64,000 bases of DNA from Streptomyces mirabilis (GTDB taxonomy: Bacteria; Actinomycetota; Actinomycetes; Streptomycetales; Streptomycetaceae). The stretch lies in NCBI RefSeq assembly GCF_039503195.1, contig NZ_JBCJKP010000001.1, positions 3,844,001-3,908,000 of the forward strand, read 5' to 3'. The first letter of the stretch is position 1. Every line of letters starts with the position of its first letter. Both the position numbers and the translations under genes were made by a program. Below, piece by piece: positions 28,064 to 36,111 of this stretch. Under the pieces are notes generated by a model that was not told where the DNA came from, ran no database searches, and was given only the letters and a program-made list of their open reading frames with translations.

Positions 28064-28112
28064 CCGTTTCCCGTTCTCCGGCCCGCCGACCGCTGCCGCT
28101 CCCACTCCCCCG

Positions 28113-28145
28113 AAAGGCCCTCGTGCGACCCGCGCGAGGGCCTTT
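28113..28145 (+). terminator. Intrinsic terminator after the second permease
   Basis: aaaggccctcg pairs with cgagggccttt (11 bp), followed by a T run. Classic rho-independent form. Confidence 0.9.
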
Positions 28146-28162
28146 TTGTTGCTAACGTGCAG

Positions 28163-28179
28163 TTGCAAGTAATGCGCAA
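28163..28179 (+). promoter_or_regulatory. Nur (nickel-responsive Fur-family) operator of sodF
   Basis: TTGCAAGTAATGCGCAA is an imperfect palindrome located 33 bp upstream of the sodF ATG, where nickel-bound Nur represses sodF in S. coelicolor. Assigned from position and symmetry plus known biology. Confidence 0.7.
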
Positions 28180-28211
28180 TAAGGTCTTACGAGGCCGGAG
28201 GGGACTCCGCC

Positions 28212-28853
28212 ATGCCCGTCTACACACTCCCTGAGCTGCCGTACGACTACGCCGCGCTCGCACCCGTGATCAGCCCCGAGATCATCGAGCTGCACCACGA
28301 CAAGCACCACGCGGCGTATGTGAAGGGGGCCAACGACACGCTGGAGCAGCTCGCGGAGGCGCGTGACAAGGAGTCGTGGGGAGCGGTCAACGGTCTGGAG
28401 AAGAACCTGGCCTTCCATCTCTCCGGCCACATCCTGCACAGCATCTACTGGACGAACATGAGCGGGAACGGCGGCGGTGAGCCCCTCGCCGTGGACGGTG
28501 TGGGAGAGCTCGCGGACGCGATCACCGAGTCGTTCGGCTCCTTCACCGGGTTCAAGGCGCAGCTGACGAAGGCCGCCGCGACCACCCAGGGCTCCGGCTG
28601 GGGCGTCCTCGCCCACGAGCCGCTCAGCGGTCGCCTCGTCGTCGAGCAGATCTACGACCACCAGGGCAACGTCGGGCAGGGGTCGGTGCCGATCCTGGTG
28701 TTCGACGCCTGGGAGCACGCCTTCTACCTGCAGTACCGCAACCAGAAGGTCGACTTCATCGACGCGATGTGGCAGGTCGTCGACTGGCAGGACGCGGCCA
28801 GGCGTTACGAGGCGGCCACGGCCCGCGCGAACGTCTTGCTGCCGACCCCCTGA
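28212..28853 (+). CDS. sodF: Iron superoxide dismutase SodF
   Basis: A 213-residue Fe/Mn-type superoxide dismutase that converts superoxide to O2 and H2O2. Metal ligands are His in [12 protein letters not shown], His in [12 protein letters not shown], and Asp/His in [12 protein letters not shown]. It starts [18 protein letters not shown]. Streptomyces carry this enzyme as the nickel-limitation alternative to NiSOD; the Nur-like box upstream and the small-RNA-bearing 3' UTR fit that scheme. Monocistronic. Confidence 0.95.
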   Translation: MPVYTLPELPYDYAALAPVISPEIIELHHDKHHAAYVKGANDTLEQLAEARDKESWGAVNGLEKNLAFHLSGHILHSIYWTNMSGNGGGEPLAVDGVGELADAITESFGSFTGFKAQLTKAAATTQGSGWGVLAHEPLSGRLVVEQIYDHQGNVGQGSVPILVFDAWEHAFYLQYRNQKVDFIDAMWQVVDWQDAARRYEAATARANVLLPTP

Positions 28854-28955
28854 GGCGGGTAAGAAACGTCCTGCTCGTGATCGTCTTCTCACCTTTCACG
28901 TGGCAGGCGGAGAAACGGAGGGCCCCCGCGAGGACGTGACTCGCGGGGGCCCTCC
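28854..28955 (+). ncRNA. sodF 3' UTR, probable source of the small RNA s-SodF
   Basis: About 100 bases lie between the sodF stop and the end of a strong terminator. In S. coelicolor a roughly 90-nt RNA processed from this position pairs with the 5' end of sodN mRNA and lowers NiSOD. The pyrimidine-rich stretch tcgtcttctcacctttcacg (28881-28900) could pair with a ribosome-binding region. sodN is not in the window, so pairing cannot be tested here. Confidence 0.55.
28917..28955. terminator. Bidirectional terminator, sodF / histidine phosphatase
   Basis: ggagggcccccgcga (28917-28931) and tcgcgggggccctcc (28941-28955) form a perfect 15-bp stem with a 9-base loop. The two flanking genes converge on it. 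Confidence 0.9.
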
Positions 28956-28972
28956 TGTGTACACGGCCCGCG

Positions 28973-29629
28973 TCACCCGCAGGGCACGTTGAGCGACAGC
29001 AGCGCGGCGGCCCCGTCCGTCATGCGGAGTTCGGTGATCGCGGCGTTGCGCAGCCGCGGAAGGACCCTGCGGTACTCGCCCAGGGGGATGGACAGCAGCG
29101 AGCAGAGCACCAGCCGGAGCAGCGTGTTGTGGGCGACGACCAGGACGCGTTCGCCGTGGTGCGCGGCCGCGATCCGGCGCAGGACGGCCGCCCCGCGGGC
29201 CGCCGCGGTGCGCGGGTCCTCCGCCTCCGGGAAGGGGTACGACACCGGGTCGACCCGGAACGCCTTCGCCCGGGCCGGGTTCTCGGCCTCGAACTCGGCG
29301 AGGGTACGGCCCTCCACCACCCCGAAGTCGCATTCGCGCAGGGCGGGTTCGCGGAGCGCGGTGAGACCGAGGGCGCGGCAGGCGGGCTCGGCCGTGGCGA
29401 CGGCGCGCGAGAGGGTCGACGTCCAGACGGCGTCCACGGGGTGCGCGGCGGCCCAGCGGCCGAGCGCCTCGGCCTGGGCGTGGCCCTCGTCGGCGAGGGG
29501 GACGTCGCTCACTCCGGCGTAGCGGTTCTCGGCATGCCAGACGGTCCGGCCGTGCCGGGCGAGCAGCAGGGTCGTGCTCACTGAGGCTGCGGGACTCACG
29601 GCGCTGTGGGTCATGCTCGTCGTACTCAT
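28973..29629 (-). CDS. Histidine-phosphatase (phosphoglycerate-mutase-like) protein
   Basis: A 218-residue branch-1 histidine phosphatase. The RHG motif is in LLLARHGRTVWHAENRYAG, an active-site arginine in TSTLSRAVATAEP, Glu in RECDFGVVEG, and the second His in VLVVAHNTLLRLVL. Substrates range from phosphosugars to alpha-ribazole phosphate, and nothing nearby narrows it. The start is uncertain because a later GTG (VSTTLLLARHG) is also plausible. Confidence 0.85.
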   Translation of the reverse strand: MSTTSMTHSAVSPAASVSTTLLLARHGRTVWHAENRYAGVSDVPLADEGHAQAEALGRWAAAHPVDAVWTSTLSRAVATAEPACRALGLTALREPALRECDFGVVEGRTLAEFEAENPARAKAFRVDPVSYPFPEAEDPRTAAARGAAVLRRIAAAHHGERVLVVAHNTLLRLVLCSLLSIPLGEYRRVLPRLRNAAITELRMTDGAAALLSLNVPCG

Positions 29630-29713
29630 GACCCGCCAGTATTCCGGTCGGGGCGCCCTCGCGTGCGCGCTCAGGCGGAAGCCCTCCGTCCGGGTCTGGC
29701 CGGCTGTGCGGCG

Positions 29714-29753
29714 AAGGCCCCGTGAGGAGCGAAAAGGAGCCTCACGGGGCCTT
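29714..29753 (+). terminator. Hairpin upstream of the CxxC protein gene
   Basis: aaggccccgtgagg and cctcacggggcctt form a 14-bp stem with an A-rich loop. It could be a terminator or a 5' UTR element; the gene starts 34 bp later. Confidence 0.55.
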
Positions 29754-29786
29754 ACGGTATGCGGGCTTCCGGGGCATCGTTGCGGG

Positions 29787-30023
29787 ATGCCGAGGGAAAT
29801 GACGTACCCCTGCTACACGTGTGGGTCCTACCAGCCGCACCGCCAGCCCCGGGACGACCGGGAGCGGGACATCATCCGCAAGCTGGCGAACCTCCAGAAG
29901 CCGAACGCGTATGTGGACGACTACTGGATCTGCGGGCGAACCGACTTCGACTGCCGCAACATCCGTACGGCGTTGAGGGTCAAGCCGTTCGACCCGCCCC
30001 AGAAGATGCCCGACCCGGAATGA
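29787..30023 (+). CDS. Small cysteine-containing protein of unknown function
   Basis: A 78-residue protein with two cysteine pairs: TYPCYTCGSYQPH near the N-terminus and WICGRTDFDCRNI near residue 50, suggesting a small zinc-binding fold. The composition is protein-like (RDDRERDIIRKLANLQKP). ATG 29787 or ATG 29799 may be used; GAGGGAA precedes the second very closely. It runs convergently toward the DsbA-like gene. Not recognised as a named family. Confidence 0.6.
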   Translation: MPREMTYPCYTCGSYQPHRQPRDDRERDIIRKLANLQKPNAYVDDYWICGRTDFDCRNIRTALRVKPFDPPQKMPDPE

Positions 30024-30036
30024 CTCCTGGTGCCCC

Positions 30037-30693
30037 TTACAGGTTGCTGAAGTCCGGGCCCTTCGTGCGGGTCCGCTTGATCTCGTAGAAGCCGGGGGTC
30101 GAGGCGACCAGCAGCGTGCCGTCCCACAGCCTGGCCGCGGCCTCGCCCTGCGGGGTGGGCGTGACGACCGGGCCGAAGAAGGCGATCTGCTCGCCGTCGT
30201 CGCCGGGGAGCGCGATCACCGGGGTGCCGACCTCCTGGCCGACCTTGTCGATGCCCTCCTTGTGGGAGGCGCGCAGCTCGGCGTCGAACTCGAAGTCCTC
30301 CTGGTCGGCGTAGTCGAGCAGGGAGGCCGGGAGGCCGACGTCCTCGAGCGCGCCCGCGATCGCCTCGATGGTCGCGCCCTCGCCCTGGTTGTGGATACGG
30401 GTGCCGAGCGCGGTGTAGAGCGGGCCGAGGACGTCCTCGCCGTGCTTCTGCCAGGCGGCGGTGACCACCCGGATCGGCTTCCAGGCCTTGGTGGCGAGCA
30501 TGTCCCGGTACTCCTCGGGCAGCTGGTCCAGCTTGTCCTCGTTGAGGACCGCGAGGCTCATGATGTGCCAGCGGACCTCGATGTCCCGGACCTTCTCCAC
30601 TTCCAGCACCCAGCGCGAGGTCATCCAGGCCCAGGGGCACAGCGGGTCGAACCAGAAGTCGACGGGGGTCTTGGTGGAGGCGGTCTCGGGCAT
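30037..30693 (-). CDS. DsbA-family protein, Rv2466c (mycothiol-dependent nitroreductase) type
   Basis: A 218-residue thioredoxin-fold protein beginning MPETASTKTPVDFWFDPLCP. FWFDPLCPWAWMTSRWVLEV aligns with the active-site region of mycobacterial Rv2466c, a mycothiol-dependent reductase that activates nitro-prodrugs. In Rv2466c the motif is CPWC; here the second cysteine is Ala (CPWA), so only a single-thiol mechanism is possible. GAGGAGAACC before the ATG decides the start. GTPVIALPGDDGEQIAFFGP contains the conserved cis-Pro region. Confidence 0.85.
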   Translation of the reverse strand: MPETASTKTPVDFWFDPLCPWAWMTSRWVLEVEKVRDIEVRWHIMSLAVLNEDKLDQLPEEYRDMLATKAWKPIRVVTAAWQKHGEDVLGPLYTALGTRIHNQGEGATIEAIAGALEDVGLPASLLDYADQEDFEFDAELRASHKEGIDKVGQEVGTPVIALPGDDGEQIAFFGPVVTPTPQGEAAARLWDGTLLVASTPGFYEIKRTRTKGPDFSNL

Positions 30694-30866
30694 GGTTCTC
30701 CTCGGAAAGCGGTCTTTCCGGCAGCAACGCCGGAGGCCGCTCGCCTCATTCCCGGGTGTCACGCCTCATTCCCGGGTGTCCCGCGTCAGGGGCACATGGC
30801 AGGATCGCTCCTGTCCGTTTCGCTGTATCCGTGTCCATTCCATGACGCCCCGAGGGAGTGCCGCCC

Positions 30867-33446
30867 GTGCCCGGTGAGAATCTGACCCGCGACGAGGCCC
30901 AGGAGCGGGCAGCGCTGCTGTCCGTGGACGGGTACGAGGTCTCCCTCGACCTGCGCTCCGCTCTGGGCGACATCGAGGCCGAGCCGCGCACGTTCCGCTC
31001 GGTGACCACGATCCGCTTCCGTTGCGCGGAGCCGGGCGCCGCGAGCTTCGCCGATCTGCTCGCACCGAGCGTCACGGCCGTGTCGCTCAACGGCAAGGAC
31101 CTGGACCCCGGCGAGGTCTTCGACGGCTCCCGCATCCGGCTGGAGGACCTCCGGGCCGACAACGAGCTGGTCGTCGACGCGCAGTGCGCCTACTCCCGCA
31201 CCGGCGAGGGCATGCACCGCTTCGTCGACCCCGAGGACGGCGAGGTCTACCTCTACACCCAGTACGAGCCCGCCGACTCGCGGCGCGTCTTCGCGAACTT
31301 CGAGCAGCCGGACCTCAAGGCCCCCTTCCGCTGCGAGGTGCGGGCCCCGGAGGGGTGGACGGTCTGGAGCAACGGCGTCGGTGAACTCGTCGACGGTGTG
31401 TGGAGGTTCGCCGAGACCAAGCCGATCTCCACGTACATCACCGCGTTCGTGGCGGGCCCGTACCACTACGTCACGGACAGCTACGCGCGCACCTTCGAGG
31501 ACGGTACGACGCTGGAGATCCCGCTCGGCGCGATGTGCCGCAAGGGTCTTGCGCCCCACTTCGACTCCGACGACGTGTTCCTCGTGACCAAGCAGGGGCT
31601 CGACTTCTTCCACGACCACTTCGACTTCCCCTATCCGTTCGGGAAGTACGACCAGGCGTTCGTGCCCGAGTACAACCTCGGCGCGATGGAGAACCCGGGG
31701 CTCGTCACCTTCCGCGAGGAGTTCATCTTCCGCGGCAAGGTGACGCAGGCGTCGTACGAGGGCCGGGCCAACGTCATCCTGCACGAGATGGCGCACATGT
31801 GGTTCGGCGACCTCGTCACCATGGAGTGGTGGGACGACCTGTGGCTCAAGGAGTCCTTCGCCGACTTCATGGGCGCGTTCGCGCTGGTCGGGGCGACCCG
31901 CTTCGAGAACGGCTGGATCACCTTCGCCAATCGCCGCAAGGCCTGGGCGTACCGTGCCGACCAGCTGCCCTCCACCCACCCCATCACGGCCGACATCCGT
32001 GACCTCCAGGACGCCAAGCTCAACTTCGACGGGATCACGTACGCGAAGGGGGCGAGCGTGCTCAAGCAGCTCGTCGCGTACGTCGGCCAGGACGCGTTCC
32101 TGGAGGGCGCGCGCCGCTACTTCAAGCGGAACGCGTACGGCAACACACGCCTCGGCGATCTGCTGTCGGCGCTGGAGGAGACCAGCGGGCGCGATCTGGC
32201 CACCTGGTCGCGGGCCTGGCTCCAGACGGCCGGGGTGAACTCCCTGACCCCGCAGGTGATCCTGAGCGCCGAGGGCCGCATCACGGAGCTGGCCGTGCTC
32301 CAGGAGGCCCCCGAGTCGCACCCCGAACTCCGCCCGCACCGCGTCGCGGTGGGTTTGTACCGGCGTGAGGACGCCGACGGCTCCCTGGTGCGGTACGCGC
32401 GCGCCGAGGTCGACGTCGTCGGCCCCCGTACGGTGGTCGAGGAGCTGGTCGGCGTGGACGCCCCCGAGCTGGTCCTCGTCAACGACGACGACCTCACGTA
32501 CTGCAAGATCCGCTTCGACGAGAACTCGCTGGCCACGCTGCGCGAGAGGCTCGGCGACATCACCGACCCGCTCGCCCGCGCGCTGTGCTGGTCGGCGCTG
32601 TGGAACCTCACCCGGGACGCGCTGATGCCGGCCCGGGACTTCGTGGGCCTGGTGCTGCGCTTCGCGGGCCGCGAGTCCGACATCGGCGTCCTGCAGATGC
32701 TGCACGCCTGGGCGCACTCGGCGCTCGTCCACTACGCGGCCCCCGACTGGCGTGCGGAGGGCGGCCGGCTGCTCGCCCAGGGCGCCCTGAAGGAGCTGCG
32801 GCTCGCCGAGCCCGGCAGCCAGCACCAGCTGACCTGGGCCCGTTTCTTCGCGACGGTCGCCTCCGACCAGGCCGATCTGCACCTGCTGCTGCACCTCCTC
32901 GAGGGCACCGCCAAGGTCGACGGCCTGGACGTCGACCAGGAGCTGCGCTGGGCGTTCCTGGAACCGCTGGCCGCGCACGGCATCGCCGACGAGTCCCTCC
33001 TCGCGGCCGAACTGGCCCGCGACGACACGGCCTCCGGCAAGCGCCACCAGGTCCGCTGCCTCGCCGCCCGCCCCTCGGCGGCGGTCAAGGCCCAGGCCTG
33101 GGCGCAGGTCGTCGAGTCGGACGCGCTGTCCAACGCCCTGGTCGAGGCGACCATCGCGGGCTTCACGCAGCCCTCCCAGCGGGAGCTGCTGGCTCCCTAC
33201 GCCGCGAAGTACTTCGCGGCCATCGAGCGCGTCTGGGCCGAGCGGTCCATCCAGATCGGCATGGACGTGGTCAAGGGCCTGTTCCCGTCCCTGCGGGACT
33301 CCCAGGAGACCCTGGACGCGGCGGACGCCTGGCTCACCGCCCACGAGGACGCGGCACCGGCCCTGCGCCGTCTGGTCCTGGAGGCACGGGACGACCTGGC
33401 GCGCACCCTGCGCGGGCAGGCGTGCGACACGGCGGCGGGCTCGTAG
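30867..33446 (+). CDS. pepN: Aminopeptidase N (M1 family), copy 1
   Basis: An 859-residue zinc aminopeptidase acting on cytosolic peptides. The exopeptidase motif GAMEN is near residue 272. The zinc site HEMAHMW is at residues 306-310, with the third ligand Glu329 in WLKESF. An ERAP1-like C-terminal helical domain follows. The GTG at 30867 (GENLTRDEAQERAALL) has GAGGGAG eight bases upstream and matches the start of the second copy. The paralogue at 47738 has exactly the same length. Confidence 0.93.
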   Translation: MPGENLTRDEAQERAALLSVDGYEVSLDLRSALGDIEAEPRTFRSVTTIRFRCAEPGAASFADLLAPSVTAVSLNGKDLDPGEVFDGSRIRLEDLRADNELVVDAQCAYSRTGEGMHRFVDPEDGEVYLYTQYEPADSRRVFANFEQPDLKAPFRCEVRAPEGWTVWSNGVGELVDGVWRFAETKPISTYITAFVAGPYHYVTDSYARTFEDGTTLEIPLGAMCRKGLAPHFDSDDVFLVTKQGLDFFHDHFDFPYPFGKYDQAFVPEYNLGAMENPGLVTFREEFIFRGKVTQASYEGRANVILHEMAHMWFGDLVTMEWWDDLWLKESFADFMGAFALVGATRFENGWITFANRRKAWAYRADQLPSTHPITADIRDLQDAKLNFDGITYAKGASVLKQLVAYVGQDAFLEGARRYFKRNAYGNTRLGDLLSALEETSGRDLATWSRAWLQTAGVNSLTPQVILSAEGRITELAVLQEAPESHPELRPHRVAVGLYRREDADGSLVRYARAEVDVVGPRTVVEELVGVDAPELVLVNDDDLTYCKIRFDENSLATLRERLGDITDPLARALCWSALWNLTRDALMPARDFVGLVLRFAGRESDIGVLQMLHAWAHSALVHYAAPDWRAEGGRLLAQGALKELRLAEPGSQHQLTWARFFATVASDQADLHLLLHLLEGTAKVDGLDVDQELRWAFLEPLAAHGIADESLLAAELARDDTASGKRHQVRCLAARPSAAVKAQAWAQVVESDALSNALVEATIAGFTQPSQRELLAPYAAKYFAAIERVWAERSIQIGMDVVKGLFPSLRDSQETLDAADAWLTAHEDAAPALRRLVLEARDDLARTLRGQACDTAAGS

Positions 33447-33658
33447 CGACAACGGCCGGGAAGTGACAGGGCCCCGGGTCGCCCATGCGGCCGCCCGGAG
33501 CCCCGTTACCGAACCCGCGCACCGGGCCCCGTAACCCCGATCCGGACCAGCGTCTTTCGGCAGTCGAACGCTCGTACTTTAGGGCGAGCTTGTCCGGATT
33601 TGTCGACGGGCGTGTAACAGCGGTTAGGGGACGGATCGGACGCGGGAAACCCCCGGTC

Positions 33659-34734
33659 ATGAACCACAACACCCCACTCTCCCCCGCCCCCTCCGTCACC
33701 TGTCCCGCACGCAGCGACGGGTCCTGACCGCCGCTCAGCTGCGCGCCCACGGCATCACGGGCGCCGACACCACCGAGCAGTGCCGGCCGGGCGGCCCCTG
33801 GCAGCAGATCCTCCCCGGCGTCTTCCTCCTCCACCCGGGGCCGCCCACCTCCGAGGAACGCCTCCACGCCGTCCTGCTGTTCGCGAGCCGCACCCCCGCA
33901 GCCGAGCCGGCGCCGGGCATCCCCGTCCAGCCGGGCGCCGAGGAACCGCACGCCCCGCGGCCGTACGCGGACGCGCTGATCACGGGCCTGGCGGCGCTGA
34001 CCCTGCACGGATTCACCTCGTCGCCGCCGCTGACCGCCCTCGACAAGATCGACGTCCTGGTCCCCCGACTGCGCCGGCTGCGCTCGCACGGCTGCGCCCG
34101 CATCGTCCGAACGGCTTCGCTGCCGGCCCCCTCGTACCTCACGGGTGTCCCGGTCGCCCCGGTGCCGCGCGCCCTCGCCGACGCGGTGGCGGAGTTGTCG
34201 GACGCGGGCGCGGTACGGCGGCTGCTGACGGAGGCGGTCCGCGCCGGGCACTGCGAACCGGCCACGGTGGTACGTGAGTTGACTCAGGCACGGCTGCTGA
34301 GCCGGCCGCACGTGGTGGACGCGGTGGACTCGCTGCTGGCGGAGGGCCGGGCGGTCGCGGAGGACCGGCTCTATCGGATGGTGCGGGAGTACGGCCTGCC
34401 CGATCCGGTCTGGAACGTCGACCTGCGTCTGCCGGGCGGGCCCCACCTGGGCGGCCTCGACGCGTACTGGCCCGAGCAGGCGGTGGCCCTGGAGCTGGAC
34501 ACCCGGGCGCCCCGGCCGGGACATCGGCAAGGCCATGGGCAGGAGGACGACGCCCTCTGGTCGGAGTACGCCCGCAAGCGCGAGCACCTGGAGCGGCTGG
34601 GCATCACGGTCGTCCACGTCACCCCGCGGAAGCTGCGCGTCGCGATGGAGCAGCAGGCGGCGGTGGTCCGCACCGCGTTGATGGCGGCGAACGACCGGGA
34701 TCCGGCGGCGTATGTCGTGGTCCTGCCCCGGTAG
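33659..34734 (+). pseudogene. AbiEi/DUF559-like protein, apparent frameshift near the start
   Basis: From about 33690 to the stop one frame encodes a protein-like sequence: RHLSRTQRRVLTAAQLRAHG (wHTH), PGGPWQQILPGVFLLHPGPP, and a C-terminal nuclease-like domain with GLDAYWPEQAVALELDTRAP and ERLGITVVHVTPRKLR. No ATG, GTG or TTG opens that frame before 34162. The ATG at 33659 (MNHNTPLSP) is one base out and would join if the C5 run near 33681-33685 had six Cs. A non-standard CTG start is the alternative. The layout recalls AbiEi-type antitoxins with a DUF559/restriction-like domain. Confidence 0.6.
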
Positions 34735-34763
34735 TGACGGACCGGGGCGGTACCAGGAGGGGA

Positions 34764-34799
34764 GAGGAGGGGCCGTCGGCCATCCGGCGGCCCCTCCTC
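34764..34799. terminator. Terminator between convergent genes
   Basis: gaggaggggccg (34764-34775) pairs with cggcccctcctc (34788-34799), 12 bp, between the DUF559-like gene and the serine hydrolase gene. Confidence 0.8.
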
Positions 34800-34858
34800 G
34801 TGCGTGCGCCCGCGGGGAACCTCGGGCTCGGACCGGCGCCAAGAGGGCCGTCCAGGGC

Positions 34859-35998
34859 CTACTTGCCGCAGAACTCCCCCTCGATCACCGCGTCGCTGTC
34901 CCCCGACCAGTCCCCGTTGAAGTTGAAGGCCAGGGAGTGGCGGCCGTCCGCCGTCGTCACGGCGGAGGACGTCGAGCCGTGGATGCCGCCGTCGTGGCCC
35001 CACACATGGACCCCGCAGCTGAGCTTGCGGTCGATGAGACCCAGGCCGTAGCGAGCGCCCGGGATCTCGTCGGCCTTCACCGTCGTCCTCATCTCCTTCA
35101 GCTGCTTCGGCGGAAGGAGCCGGCCGCCCATCAGGGCCGCGTAGAAGCGGTTCAGGTCGGCGGAGTCGGAGATCATCTCCCCGGCGGAGGAGGCCAGGGA
35201 GGGGTTGAGCCGCGTGACGTCGTACGTCGGGCCCGTCGTCGCCCGGGACAGTTTCGAGTACGCGTGGCTGCTGGGCCGTGGGAGCGTCGTCCTGGTGCCG
35301 GGGACGGACGTGGCGCGCAGGCCGAGCGGTTCGATGACGCGGCGGCGGATCTCCGTGGCGTAGGAGTGGCCGGTGACCTTCTCGACCACCATGCCGGCCA
35401 GCACGTAGTTGGTGTTGGAGTAGCTCCAGGACGTGCCCGGCGCGAAGAGCGGTGCGTGGGCCATCGCGATCGCCACGAGCTGCTCGGGTGTCTTCGTGTC
35501 GTATCGGTGTTCGAGGAAGCCGTCCTTCAGGAAGTACGTGCGGGCGAAGTCGTCGTCCGTCGTGTAGTTGAAGATGCCGCTGGTGTGGTGGAGGAGCTGA
35601 CGGACGGTGATCCGGCGTCCGTCGTGGCCATGACCCCGGACCACGCCCGGGAGCCACTTCTCCACCTCGTCGTCCAGCGACAGCCGCCGCTCCGCCTCCA
35701 GTTGCAACAGCACCGTCGACACGAACGTCTTCGTGATGCTGCCCACGCGGTAGCGGTCGGCCGCGCCGCGCGGCGCGAGCGTCCGCACGTCGCCCACGCC
35801 CGTCGTGGCCGACCACGTGCCGCCGGTGTCCCGCGCCGTCGCCGTCACGCCCGGCACCCCGGCCTTCACCGCGGCGTCCATGGCGGCGCGGGTCGCGCCG
35901 TGGTGGCCTGCCCCGGCGGGAGCCGCCACCGCGGGCCCCGCCAGAGCGGCCGCAAGCGCCACCGCCGTCGCCGCCACCAGTCCCGTACGCACTGACAT
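34859..35998 (-). CDS. Secreted beta-lactamase-fold serine hydrolase (D-Ala-D-Ala carboxypeptidase type)
   Basis: A 379-residue exported protein with a Sec signal (VAATAVALAAALAGPAVAA). Class C/DD-peptidase motifs: SITK (SxxK, nucleophile Ser), YSNTNY (YxN) and WGHDGG (HxG). The family includes R61-type DD-carboxypeptidases, esterases and beta-lactamases. It acts outside the cell, probably on peptidoglycan or small esters/amides. GGGGGAACGAC lies before the ATG. Monocistronic. Confidence 0.87.
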   Translation of the reverse strand: MSVRTGLVAATAVALAAALAGPAVAAPAGAGHHGATRAAMDAAVKAGVPGVTATARDTGGTWSATTGVGDVRTLAPRGAADRYRVGSITKTFVSTVLLQLEAERRLSLDDEVEKWLPGVVRGHGHDGRRITVRQLLHHTSGIFNYTTDDDFARTYFLKDGFLEHRYDTKTPEQLVAIAMAHAPLFAPGTSWSYSNTNYVLAGMVVEKVTGHSYATEIRRRVIEPLGLRATSVPGTRTTLPRPSSHAYSKLSRATTGPTYDVTRLNPSLASSAGEMISDSADLNRFYAALMGGRLLPPKQLKEMRTTVKADEIPGARYGLGLIDRKLSCGVHVWGHDGGIHGSTSSAVTTADGRHSLAFNFNGDWSGDSDAVIEGEFCGK

Positions 35999-36111
35999 GT
36001 CGTTCCCCCTTCACCGGTGAACCCTGGTCGGGGGAGGGACTCGGCGGCCCGATGTGAAGGTTGCCCGCCTGTGAGCCAGTTGAGTGGATTTCGGCCGTTC
36101 TTCTGGTCTCC

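Noticed and set aside
30786..33452. An 888-codon open frame antisense to pepN copy 1
   Set aside because: It is the mirror of a gene with clear catalytic motifs; high-GC codon bias keeps the opposite frame free of stops. Its translation is rich in Arg, Gly and Val with no domain.
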